A DNA stretch of 64,000 nucleotides from positions 103,401,897 through 103,465,896 of the forward strand of contig NC_081407.1 in assembly GCF_030272615.1 (NCBI RefSeq). The letters are read 5' to 3'. This DNA comes from Cryptomeria japonica (lineage: Eukaryota; Streptophyta; Pinopsida; Cupressales; Cupressaceae). Below, piece by piece: positions 34,680-46,172 of the stretch (position 1 is the first letter of the stretch; each line of letters opens with the position of its first letter). The notes under the pieces were generated by a model that did not search any database, was not told the origin of the DNA, and was given only the letters and a program-made list of their open reading frames with translations. A program made the translations under genes and the position numbers.

Positions 34680-36475
34680 ATGCATAGACAAATAAGAGAT
34701 GATCAAGGTAGATTTCTTCCTAACCATCCTAATCATACAAGACTCAATTTATATGAAGTACCAAATGTAAACCCTTTTGTTGCACTTTACCAAGCCCCAG
34801 ATAATTTGAACCCACTTGCATTTGAACTTTCTAAGAACAACCTTCATTTCCTCTTTGGACCTCTTGAAGAGGACTCTTGTCCAGTAACTTCTCCTCAAAG
34901 ATCAATGCACAGAAATCCACCCCCTGGTGGGAATAACCCACCTCCACCTATGAACCCAACATTTGAGTTCCCCAATTCTAACTTGCATGATAATGCTAAC
35001 CTCAAGAACATTCCAGCTTCTTCTCTTCCTAAATTTTATGGACCGGTGACAGAGGACCCCAATACTTTCTTGTTTGAATTTGATGTCCTATGCAGAAGTT
35101 ATAATTACACTACAGATGCCCATAGACAAAATACTTCCTGCCACTTTAAAAGAATCAGTTTTGAGATGGTTTATGAGTCTAGGGAGTAGTAAAATCACTA
35201 CATGGGATGAGATGAAATGGTTGTTTCTTGTGAAATATAAAGATTATTATAGAGGGACTGGTTTCCATGGGGATGATATCTTTAGAATGACACAAAGGGA
35301 GGATGAGAGTCTAGAAGATTATCTAGAGATTTCGATTCAATGTCAGGAAATTTGAGCATAGTACTTTAAATGAAGATTCTCTTAAGTTGATATTTCTGAG
35401 GGGGATCAGTGATGAATGCACAGATGCTTTAGACCTTATGGGAGGTGGTGATATAACTCAAACAACATGGAATGACATTAGCCAGATTTGTCAGAAATAT
35501 TCCAGATCTTCTTCTAAGAAGAATAGGTGTTTCAAGCTAGGAATGTCTTCATCAATGTCTAGTAATGGAGTTTCATGATGGAGCTTAGTCAAATTTTGAA
35601 GGATTTTAAAGAGGATATCATAAACAATATGGCTACTCAGTTAGACACACTTCAAGCTAAGAAGAAGCATGAGGAAGGTGATGCAATGCTTGCAGAATTT
35701 TGTCCACATTGTAGACAGAAGAAAAGACTGTAGATGTAATATGGTTGCAAATCTTGAAGTTCATGATTTCAAGACAGTACAAGGAGATGATGAAAAAATC
35801 TCTTATGTTTCTCAAAGAAGGCCAAATTTTCCAAGACAAGGTATGCCACCTGATCCACTTTCTTTTTCTGGTTATAGTGGAAATTCCTATGCACAAAATA
35901 ATCAATAGCAACCTCCATATGCTCAAAATTTTGGAAATTATTAAAATTGGTATAACCCTCATGGCCAAGGGCAAAATTTTTCCAATCAAAATCCATAGTG
36001 GCAGCAACCACAAGGAAATTGGACTCAATCTTAGGGACCATGGCAACCATTCCAAGGGAATTAGCAACCTACTCCTCAATGGAGAGGAAATCACCAATGG
36101 TCAAATCAGTCTTCTGGTTATCAGCAACCTCAACAACAGTCTTAGCAGCCTGCTATAATGCCCCCTCCTACTACTAATACTGTTCCACCTAAACCCACAC
36201 AGCTGCCCACTCAACCCATGCCAAATCCTAATATCAAGCCTCAGCAGCAACAACAAGTTTATTTAGTTAATCCTAATCAATACCCAACATATTATCTTTT
36301 TGTAAGTGATATTCACCTTAGATCTGGGACAATTTTGCCTAACCCGTCCCCTTCAATTATAACTGAAGTACAAAAGGAAAAGGAAATATCTAGCCCAACA
36401 ACCCAAATTACCCAAAGTCAGCAAATACCCCCATTTCCTCAAAGGTTGCAAGCTAAAGAGATTCCTTAGCAAGAG
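34680..36475 (+). pseudogene. Gag of Athila-like element, broken
   Basis: Starts MHRQIRDDQGRF at 34680. A Pro-rich N-terminal part precedes the Ty3 gag domain (LPKFYGPVTEDPN, LRWFMSLGSSKITTWDEM, FRMTQREDESLEDYLE, LIFLRGISDECTDALDL). The frame shifts by one near 35125 and again near 35355. Further stops follow in a Gln/Pro-rich region (36158-36469). No intact CCHC knuckle was seen. Confidence 0.85.
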
Positions 36476-36479
36476 GATA

Positions 36480-37464
36480 TAAATTTTGATATCATTGATC
36501 AGCTGAAAGACATATGTGTTAAGATTCCATTATTCCAAGCTATTAAGGATGTCCCTATATATGGTAAGGAAATTAAAGAGGCATGTTTAAGGAAACCTGG
36601 CAGGAACAAAAAGGATTTGCAAACAGTGCATGTAATGGGTCAACTGGTTGATATTATGTTGGGAAAAGTTTCAATACCTAAATATTCTAACCCTGGTAGT
36701 CCTATTGTGAGAATAGTCATCAATGACACTCAGATAAAGAACCCCTTAATAGATTTGGGAGTAGCCATCAATGTAATGACAAAGGACATTATGTAAAAAC
36801 TTAACATAACTAGTCTTAGACCTACTCCTATGGTCCTGCAGCTTGCTGACAATTCCATGGTTTGACCTGATGGTATGATTGAATATGTTGTCATTACTCT
36901 AGACTCCAAAGAATATCCGATAGATTTTATGATCTTGTCTCCTAAAGCTACATTGGGGAGATATTTGGTCATCTTAGGGAGATCTTGGCTTGCTATAGCA
37001 GATGCATATATTGGATACCGATTAGGGGACATGACTATTTTTGATGGAAATACTACTAAAAATCTAGCTCTATATTCACTTGCTCAGCCCCAACTTAGTC
37101 AAGATCAAGTTGTTTGGCCTAACGTGGAGGAAGAAGTAGAAGAGGAATTCAACTATGTCAGTCATCTGATGGTGATTAATAGAGAATCATGCATACGACT
37201 CCAGGATGATAATTTTGTCCTTTCTAAAATCCTGGAAAATTAGTATAATTTGGAGTAGCAATCACAGGAATTAACATCAAGTATTACAACATCCGATTTT
37301 CTTGCAACCACTGACATATTGCATACCTTGTTGTCACAGGAAGTCTGCACTTCTTAGCTTTCTGAAGCAACTCAAGTCAATCTTACTGTCAAGGTGGAAG
37401 TTGATCCAAATAAATGTTTGAACATCAATAATCAACTCACATAAACTCAAAGGCTAATACTGGT
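36480..37464 (+). pseudogene. Protease region of Athila-like element
   Basis: LIDLGVAINVM near 36750-36780 corresponds to the aspartic protease active site of Tat/Athila elements (D-L-G-A). LGRSWLAIADA and a DMTIFDG segment follow at 36960-37045. TAA at 36795 and TGA near 36864 close the frame. The coding line continues as QRLIL up to 37464 and resumes as VEFLKCHQH at 44805, so element D cut the gene there. Confidence 0.8.
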
Positions 37465-37895
37465 TGTTACTACTTATCAAATTGCCATTAGTTTCATATC
37501 CAAAGTCATACTATATTCTAGTTGGTTAGTATTACCGAATCATGCAGTCGGTATGAATAGTCTAGTCAGTTACAGAAGAAAGAAGTCACAGAACACAGTA
37601 TTCACCGAGCTGTTTACTGAGTAAAGGTTCATGGCTACCGAGTGGTAAATTTAACTCACCGAGTTGATATTCACCGAGTGAAACGTTATACGAGATACAT
37701 TGAACCTAGACATGCACATGAAAACATGTTACAAGATCGAGGCACATCTAACCATTTTTGTATTGGAAATTGCACTATGAGATTATGTATGATTACAAGG
37801 CCAATCTAACCTATGAGATATTTTGTTTAGTTATTCATTCGAAGAATCTTTTTGTAAGATCAAAGCAATGAATCAGATCACCACTGTAAGAGATC

Positions 37896-37903
37896 TATAT
37901 ATA
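37896..37903 (+). promoter_or_regulatory. TATA box of element D
   Basis: TATATATA, conserved in the 3' LTR near 44064. Confidence 0.5.
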
Positions 37904-37926
37904 CAGCATGATTCTAGGGTTAGATA

Positions 37927-37975
37927 CATGATATGATATGACATGACATGATATGATATGATATGACATGATATG
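37927..37975 (+). repeat. Pentanucleotide microsatellite in element D 5' LTR
   Basis: Runs of gatat and gacat units. The 3' LTR keeps only the short ancestral form (atacatgatatgatgtgata near 44094), so about 40 bases were gained after insertion. Confidence 0.8.
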
Positions 37976-38677
37976 ATGTGATAAGAGATGCAATGAGATA
38001 GTAGTGTGTATGCATGAAGAAATACTATTACAGAGACACAGAGAGGTCACCGAGAAGGTTATCAGTGAACAGTCAAAGAATAGAGTAAACAAAAGGGTTT
38101 ACCGAGCTTCATTATGGGTTACCAAGGTATGCTACAAGCTAGGTAATCTTATTCAGAGCACACAGAATCTGCTTTAACATTTTAGATGTAAAGTTGCAGA
38201 TATTTGTAATGAATATATTGTAATATTTTGAAGTTGTAAGAGAAACCTTTAACAAGGTAAAAGACTCTAACCAAGTCTATAAATTGTAAATCCTTTAACC
38301 AGGTGCTACACTTATATAGTGTTGTAAAAATCCTTTAGTAAGGTAGATCTAACTGATCTTAATACTCCTAAAAGGGTAAGCTATCAGAAATAGCTAAATG
38401 TAGCTCTAACTGAGCATTCTTCATTATTGCAGTAGTGAAGTTGTGGGTGCCATCCCCACTGCAGTTTTTCTCTCTAACCAAGAGTTTCTACATGACCAAA
38501 ATATGTGTTATGGAGTGAATCATGTATGACTGTTATCTGTTGATTATAGTTTTATTTTATGCTACTGCACTACTCTGTTTATATATAACAGTAAGGATAT
38601 TACAAAGGAAAAGTTTTGGAGTACTGATTCACCCCTCCCCTCTTAGTACATTAGCTTTCTATATTGGGCCTAACAAT

Positions 38678-38689
38678 TGGTATCAGAGC
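38678..38689 (+). promoter_or_regulatory. tRNA-iMet primer binding site of element D
   Basis: TGGTATCAGAGC exactly, two bases after the LTR end, the same spacing as in copia A. Confidence 0.95.
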
Positions 38690-38737
38690 TTGAATCTTGG
38701 AAAAGGGTTTAACCACCTAAAGAGAAAGATCTTAGCA

Positions 38738-40090
38738 ATGGAAGGCTACAAACAATCTCGGAGGATTGTGCATCTTCAAGAAGAGCTGGATAATGCAAAT
38801 CAAGTGATTGCAGACATGCAGAGGCAAATGCAAAAATCTCTGAAAGTAAGGAGAAGGTTATCTGATGACTTGCACGATTCTCAAGAGCTAGTGGAACAAA
38901 TTGAGACATCATCTGAGAACAGTATATCTAAAGAAACTGAAGAAATGATTGGAATGTTGAAAGAAAAGAACAAAGCATTGGCTAATCAACTAAAAGCAAT
39001 GAAAAGAGAACATGAACATTTCAGTACATAAATGACTGAAAATCTATATGCATTAAGGGGAGCTGTAGATAAAGCAAGAGATCTACAAAGAGAGAAACAA
39101 CAACTTGAAGCTCTAGTATCTGATAAGGATGATGAAATCATAAGGTTAACTGGTATTCAACAAAATATGACATATCAACTAGGTTATGCTCATCATGAAG
39201 CAATTCTGAAGAATGATGAAAATCAATCATTGAAACTTGAAGTATCAAGGTTGACTGGTGAACTTGAAACAAAAAAGAAATCCAAAGAATCATTGGAGAA
39301 AAGTTATGAAGCATCAAAGATGTTGGATGAGCAACTGAATACAAGAAGACTCTACAAAGATGGAGGACTTAGTTACAAAGGAAAAGACTCTATTGAGAAA
39401 GAAATTAATACTACCGAGAGAGGAGAATCATCAAAACAAGCTAAAAAAAGAAATAACATCAAAAGAAAGAAGCCTATTTGCTACTACTGTGGAAATCAAG
39501 GTCATACTACCAACATATGCCAGATCAGAAAAGGTAAGCAACTGAATATCTCTAAGACCAATGGATATTGTTATAATTGCAAAAAATATGGTCACATACC
39601 TAATCAATGTAGGACAAAGTCTGTCAACAACCATCGGAAGGCAAAATTCAAAGGGTTTTGTAAATACTGCAATAGATATGGACATAGTACCAAGAGATGC
39701 TGGTTTAAGCAAAAGAACTACATGAAGTAGCCACACCGAGCAAAAACTGGAGGTTACCGAACTCACACAGATTCTTACTGACAATATGCAGTAGTACCAT
39801 GGGATTACAATACAAGGATATGGTGCGAATGTTGTGGAAGATATGGACATATAAGTGCCAACTATTTTATAAGGTTTGGAATGAACAATCGGAGATCATG
39901 GAGAAATCTTGGTATGGCATGTTTTCATTGTCACAAAGCTGGACATTTAGTTGGAGATTGCAGAGATCAACTGAGAAGAGACACTAAGGAGATAAAAGAA
40001 AAATTCAAGATGATTTGGAAAAAGAAAAAAATTATGTCTAATGAAGAAAGAACCTTACCTACCGAGTTAGGTGCACCTATTTCAAATTAA
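38738..40090 (+). pseudogene. Element D ORF1: coiled-coil protein with five CCHC knuckles
   Basis: A 451-codon frame from ATG 38738 to TAA 40088, closed by TAA 39029, TAG 39728 and TGA 39779. The first ~200 residues have heptad-like, charged sequence typical of a coiled coil (LQEELDNANQVIADMQRQM and similar). Five knuckles of the CX2CX4HX4C type follow: 39479-39520, 39569-39610, 39659-39700, 39824-39865 (last Cys now Tyr) and 39920-39961 (CFHCHKAGHLVGDC). Lysine-rich linkers join them. Knuckles bind nucleic acid in gag proteins, so a gag-like RNA-binding role is likely, but five is far more than the one usual in copia gag. I see no UBN2-type gag domain. The product is unrecognised as a whole. 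Confidence 0.8.
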
Positions 40091-40616
40091 TCAAGAAAAG
40101 GTATGAAGGGACTACATTCTTTAAAAGTTAAATCATAACAGTTCCTATTTTATTATGAACAGAATTCAAAATTTGCATAGTTAAGATGCAATTAGAAAAG
40201 TTTGCATACTATACAGGAAACCTGTCAAGTCGGTGTATACAAGAAACCTGTCAAGTCGGTTAACAAAGCAAAGTTGGATACTTGGTGAAAACAGAAAATG
40301 AAGTAAATTGGTAAAAGGTGAACCAAGTGCATTTAATATCATGACCTAACTTGCACAGAGCCCGATAAGGTATTTTTGAGTACTTAAAAGTGTTTTTGTG
40401 GTCATTTTCATTCACCCAAGTTTTCGAGAAGCAGAGCAGAGAGAATCAAAGCAACCAAACTTCATTGAGAGAAAATTTTCAAGGTATTTACATCAATCTA
40501 TTCACACTGTTTAGCTGGTTTCTGATCTAGTCAAATTGCTAGTGTCTACTGAGTGTGAAGAGTTAGCTACTTGTAAACCCTAAGGATAATCTATCAAATT
40601 TTACTCAAGATCTACC

Positions 40617-43252
40617 ATGGTGCCCAAGATCCAAGACCCTGTAGTTGTCCAAAATGTGGAGAAGCCATCTCTGAAGTATTCCCTAACTCCTAAAGTCACC
40701 TAAGAACCAGATGATAAAACTGCATTTTCACTCATCTCGGATTGAGTCTTATTGGTAGAAGATGTCAGATTCTTTACCAAGTGTCATGTTGAGGAACTCG
40801 GTCATGTAGAGATTAGTGACACATATGATGAACTGTGCACTGACGACAAACTGGATAGTAAATTTGAACATATCAGAATCAAGGGATTAACTAAAGCCCT
40901 AGCCTATCCTCATGTGTTCAAACCCCAATGGGTTATTAAATTGATTATGACATCACACAGCAACAAATTGATGCCTACCTATCATTGCCAAGGCATGCAA
41001 TTGAACTAAGGTATGGAACCTATGAAGAGGTAAAGGAGAAAGTAAAAATGAGCATTGTAGTTCTTAAGACCACAAGGAAAGCTACAAAGATGATAAAAGC
41101 TTTATCTAAAAAATTCAGAGAAGAATCCTCATCTACACCTATCAAAAGCAATCTTGTCATTACCGAGGAAGAATCAAAAGCACAGGAGGCTGCAATAACA
41201 TTGAGCACAGAGTTGCCAAAGGGAAAAGTTCTAAAAAGAAAGAAACAGGACATCACAAAGGCCTTGCCAACTCCACCAACAAAAAGACCCAACACCAGAG
41301 CATCAGCTGCATCACCGAGCAAGAAACAAAAGACTGTTGCCATTCCTAAGGTAACAAAGACTTACAAGAAATCTACTCGGAGACTCATTTTGGCAAAAGA
41401 GTCGAGTGATATAGAGTCAGATGATGCTAACAAATTCCAAATTGTGAAGAGCAAAAAGGCAAACATTCACAGTGTTGAAAACTTTTGTGCCAATCTTAAG
41501 GAATACGGTGGATTTGTACGATTTAGATATGTTAAGTATGATTCTAGGAACAATGATGAGAAACGACAGATTGAAGAAGCTATCATATGTACACTTCTGA
41601 AGTTTCGGTTAGCACCATTGGAACTAGCAAAGTCACTTCCGAGTGAACTCTACTCACATATTGATAACAGATGGAAATATGCAATGGATTCATAAAGACA
41701 AATAAGAGAAAGAAGTTTTGTCCACTTATTTCCTGACATGTCCATAGCTAAAATCAAAGAGCATTTGTCCACATACAATTTAAAATTTCTTGTGAAACAT
41801 AGAGCCTTAAAATTGATGAATGGGCTATATATTGATGTGGAGAATGAGACTAAGGGAAAGTGGCATGAGATCTTCAAACAAAAGGATGTCAGTGAACAAT
41901 CTCAAATTGAAATTGTTGATGTCATCGAGCAAGGTCCAGACCCAGTTGACACAATACAAATTGATGAAGATGTAATGGATGAAGCCGCTCTGGAGCAAGA
42001 AATGATTGAAGGCACCACTTATGCAAAACTTGTGTCTAGTGAATCGGTCTTAGAAAAAGTTCAGCCTTATCTGCCGATGAAGCCAACAGTACCAACTGAA
42101 GCCCCCAAGGACACCGAACAAGTTACCGAAGGTAACAAATCGGAAGCTACAGAAGATACAAGTAACAAGTTTGAAGCTACAACAGACACAACAAAAGATC
42201 AATCATCTTAGGGATAGACAAGCACAACAAATATTACAATAGAGACCCCTAGCATCGAACCATCCAAAGACACTGCAACTGCTACAGGAACAGTGCAAAG
42301 TGTTGCATCTACTGAGGGAAAACAAGCCTCACAAGAACTTGTCTTAGTGCCCCAGACAAAAGGAAAAGAGAAGAAGGTGAGAAAACATGGTTTTAAATTT
42401 GACTTATCTAAACCAATCGTGTTGCCCAATGTCGACATCTCCAAATTAAAAGGGCAAGCACTCACTGAATTCGGTGAACTATGCAAAGCAAAGGCCAAAC
42501 AGGAGAAACAAATGGCAATATAGAAAAAGAACAAGGTACTTCAAAAGGTTAGGACACTGCTCACAAAAATGCTACCATCAGCAACAGTGTCAACCGATGC
42601 AGCCATCCATATTCAGTTGGATGAACTCCTTAATCAGATTGAAACATTTGGAGTTGATGCATCCGAATACCTAAGCAAGCTCAAGGATAAAGAGCTCACA
42701 ACAAAAATGATAGAGGAAGTCCAAAAATCAATTGTTGTTGGCAAGGTAAAACTTGTCAAATTCATTGCTGAGTTGACCCCTCAACTCAAGCACATTCTTT
42801 ATTTATTCCAGAAATTGTGTACATTTTCTTTATTTATTGAAGACATCAAAAATAAAACTGATGCAATTGAGAAAGAGATCACCGATCTCTCATCCAAGTT
42901 GACCACTGAGCCTAATTCAATTTAGAATTTTTACAAAAAGCTACAACAGCTCATGGCTCAATAGTTAGAACTGAGGAATGAAGAGCATAAAATTAGGATG
43001 GATATAATGACCCTTCAAACATTATTCCTTCCTCATCTCTCATCAGTCCAAGAGCAGCTTAACCAAGCTAAAAGCTTATCAACTACCCAAGAGGGAAGCA
43101 CTCTTGATGGCTTGATATCACTCTTATCTGATATTCAAGCATAGAACTCATTAAAGGAAAGTCTCAAGGACTCACTCTTAGTCGCCCTCACTGACGCTCG
43201 GACCAAGTATAAGACTATTTTTTATTAGTTACTGCCTCCGGATGCAAATTAA
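40617..43252 (+). pseudogene. Element D ORF2: long protein of unknown function
   Basis: Starts MVPKIQDPVVVQ at ATG 40617. After one frameshift near 40975 it continues in a single frame to TAA at 43250, about 880 codons. Premature stops include TAA 41693 and TAGs at 42209, 42215, 42521, 42923 and further on. It has an N-terminal globular part, a lysine-rich segment (KVLKRKKQDITK; KRPNTRASAASPSKKQK) that could be a nuclear localisation signal, a second globular part (about 41480-41880), a long Thr/Glu-rich acidic stretch, and a helical C-terminal part with coiled-coil character. I do not recognise the family. Its place downstream matches where some copia lineages carry an extra 3' ORF. Confidence 0.75.
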
Positions 43253-43613
43253 GTTTTTAATGTTTGTCAAAAAGGGGGAGTAATATTATGTTACTACACA
43301 AAGGAAAGCCCAGCAAAGGGGGAGTAATTCTACACTTGGAGAGTAGTACAATTTTGATAATAACATAATTTTGAGTATTGTATACAAGGGGAGTATACCG
43401 AGCAGAATATACAGAGCATTCAGAGCACACAAGTACAATACAAAACCGAACTGAACATGCAAAATTTAGAGTTATGTACAGGATAATGATAAGGGGAGTA
43501 TATTTGCATATACTATTGACTATTGTACATTTTGTCAAGCATATAATTTTTTTTAGTTATGACTTTGTAAGTAGTTTTTGTCAAACATCTCAACTAATGT
43601 CAAAAGGGGAGAT
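43253..43613 (+). other. Element D 3' region with five purine tracts
   Basis: Purine runs at 43269-43280, 43315-43324, 43386-43393, 43491-43498 and 43602-43611. The last abuts the 3' LTR and is the likely functional plus-strand primer. Confidence 0.75.
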
Positions 43614-44804
43614 TGTTATTACTTATCAAATTGCCATTAGTTTCATATCCAAAGTCATACTATATTCTAGTCGATTAGTATTACCAAATCATGCAGTCGG
43701 TACACACAGAGAAGTCGGTATGAACAGTCTAGTCGGTTACTAAAGAAAGCAGTCACAAAACACAGTATTCACCAAGCTGTTTACCGAGTAAAGGTTCATG
43801 GCTACCGAGTGGTAAAGTTAACTCACCGAGTTGATATTCACCGAGTGAAACATTTTACTAGATACATTGAACCTGGACATGCACATGAAAACGTGTTACA
43901 AGATCGAGGTACATCTAATCGTTTTTGTATAGGAAATTGCACTATGAGATTATGTGTGATTACAAGGCCAATCTAACCTATGAGATATTTTGTTTAGTTA
44001 TTCATTCAAAGATTCTTTTTGTAAGATTGAAGCAATGAATCAGATCACCACTGTAAGAGATCTATATATACAACATGATTCTAGGGTTAGATACATGATA
44101 TGATGTGATAAGACATGCAATGAGATAGCAGTGTGTATGCATGAAGAAAGACTATTATAGAGACATAGAGAGGTCACCGAGAAGGTTATCAGTGAATAGT
44201 CAAAGAATAGAGTAAATAGAAGGGTTTATCAAGTTTCATTATGGGTTACCAAGGTATGTTACAAGCTAGGTAATCTTATTCAGAGCACATAGAATCTGCT
44301 TTAACATTTCAAATGTAAAGTTACAGATATTTGTAATGAATATATTGTAATATTTTAAAGTTGTAAGAGAAACCTTTAACGAGGTAAAAGACTCTAACCA
44401 AGTCTATAAATTGTAAATCCTTTAACTAGGTGCTACACTTATATAGTGTTGTAAAAATCCTTTAGTAAGGTAGATCTAACTAATCTTAATACTCCTAACA
44501 GGGTAAGCTATTAGAAATAGCTAAATGTAGCTCTAACCGAGCATTCTTTATTATTGCAATAGTGAAGTTGTGGGTGCCATCCCCACCACAGTTTTTCTCT
44601 CTAACCAAGAGTTTCTGCGTGACCAAAATATATGTGTTATGGAGTGAATCATGTATGATTGTTATCTGTTGCTTATAGTTTTATTTTATGTTACTGCACT
44701 ATTCTGTTTATGCATAATAGTAAGGTTATTACAAAGGAAAAGTTTTGGAGTACTGATTCATCCCTCCCCTCTCAGTACATGAGCTTTCTATATTGGGCCT
44801 AACA
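43614..44804 (+). repeat. 3' LTR of element D
   Basis: Starts TGTTATTACTTATC after the purine tract and ends cctaaca at 44804. Partner of 37465-38675. Confidence 0.92.
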
Positions 44805-46172
44805 CTAGTTGAATTTCTCAAATGTCATCAACACACTTTTGTGTGGGATTACAAAGATATGAAAGCAATTGATCCTATGATTTGTGCATGTCATATTTAT
44901 ATCAAAGAAGACTATAGACCGCTTAGACAACCATAAAGGAGAATCAATCCTACATTAAGAGAGATAGTTAAAGAGGGACTATAGAAATTATTAAATGTTG
45001 GATTTATCTATCCTATATCAAATAGTCAGTGGGTGTCACCTCTAAGCATAGTTCGAAAGAAAGGAGGTAAATGGTAGGTATGTGTAGATTACAGAGCTTT
45101 GAACTCAGCAACTAGGAAGGATCATTTTCCATTACCATTTGTGGATCAAGTATTAGAATCCTTGGCAGGGAAGTGGTACTTTTCATTCTTGGATGGATTC
45201 AGTGGCTACAACCAGATTCAAATTGCTCTCGAGGATCAGGAAAATACTATATTTACTTGCCCTTGGGGAACGTATGCATATTTTGTTCTTCCCTTTGGGT
45301 TGTGTAATGCTCCAGCTACTTTTCAAAGAGTAGTCATAAGCATATTTTCAGATATTTCCCAGGATAGCAAGGAGATCTATATGGATGATTTTACCACTTA
45401 TGGTTCATAATTTGAAAAGGAATTGGAGAATTTAAAGAAAGTTTTACAGAGGTGTGAAGATTACAATTTATTCTTGAACAACAAAAAATGCTTTACTATG
45501 ATGCAGGAAGGCATAGTTCTTGGTCATCATATTTCTATAACTGAAATACAGGTTGACCTAGCCAAAATTGAAGTCATTCAAAACCTTCTTGTTCCCACAA
45601 AGAAAAAGGATATTTGAAGTTTTCTTGGTCATGTTGGATATTATCGAACATTTATTAAGGACTTTAGTGAAATTGCAGGACCTTTATATTGTCTTTTGAC
45701 TAAAGATATGGAGTTTGATTGGACTCATGCATGCCATGAAGTTTTGTTGAAGCTCAAACATGCATTGACTCAAGCACCAATGCTCAAGGGTCTGAACTAG
45801 TCGTTGCCTTTTTATATTCTTACATATGCATCAGATTATGCTATAGGAATAGTTTTGGGATAGAAGATGGACAACTTAGAGAATGCAATTTACTTCATCA
45901 GCAAAAACATGTAGGGACCTGAGCTTAATTATACTATCATAGAAAAGGAGATGTTGACAACAATATATGCACTTAACCAATTCAGACATTATATCACAAA
46001 ATATAAAATATATGTGCATACTAATCATACAACAATCATATATCTCATGAACAAGCCTTCAATTACAGGAAGATTGGCTTTATGGTTACTATTGATGTAG
46101 GAATTTGACATTACAATTATTGATAAACCAGGTAAAGCTAATGTAGTTGTAGATTACCCTTCTAAGCTTCAA
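44805..46172 (+). pseudogene. Reverse transcriptase and RNase H of Athila-like element
   Basis: Resumes as VEFLKCHQHTFVWDYKDM. It shows RKKGGKW, VDYRALN, the LDGFSGYNQI motif (45190-45220), LPFGLCNAPATFQR and the catalytic YMDD (45379-45390). Thumb and RNase H regions follow (GHHIS; FLGHVGYYR; TYASDYAIG; HTNHTTI-like). Many TAG/TAA stops close the frame (for example near 44935, 44980, 45075, 45408 and 45615). Confidence 0.88.

Larger units (their letters stand above)
37465..38675 (+). repeat. 5' LTR of element D
   Basis: Starts TGTTACTACTTATC and ends cctaaca. It contains a pentanucleotide expansion at 37927-37975 that is absent from the 3' LTR, and TATATATA at 37896-37903. Confidence 0.92.
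37465..44804 (+). mobile_element. Element D: non-autonomous LTR retrotransposon with two novel genes
   Basis: LTRs at 37465-38675 and 43614-44804, a perfect Met primer site, a purine tract and a target-site duplication ctggt (37460-37464) against ctagt (44805-44809). The internal 4.9 kb encodes a coiled-coil/five-knuckle protein and a long unknown protein, but no protease, integrase or reverse transcriptase. LTR blocks, primer site and 3' end resemble copia A, so that family is a likely helper (inference). Confidence 0.9.
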
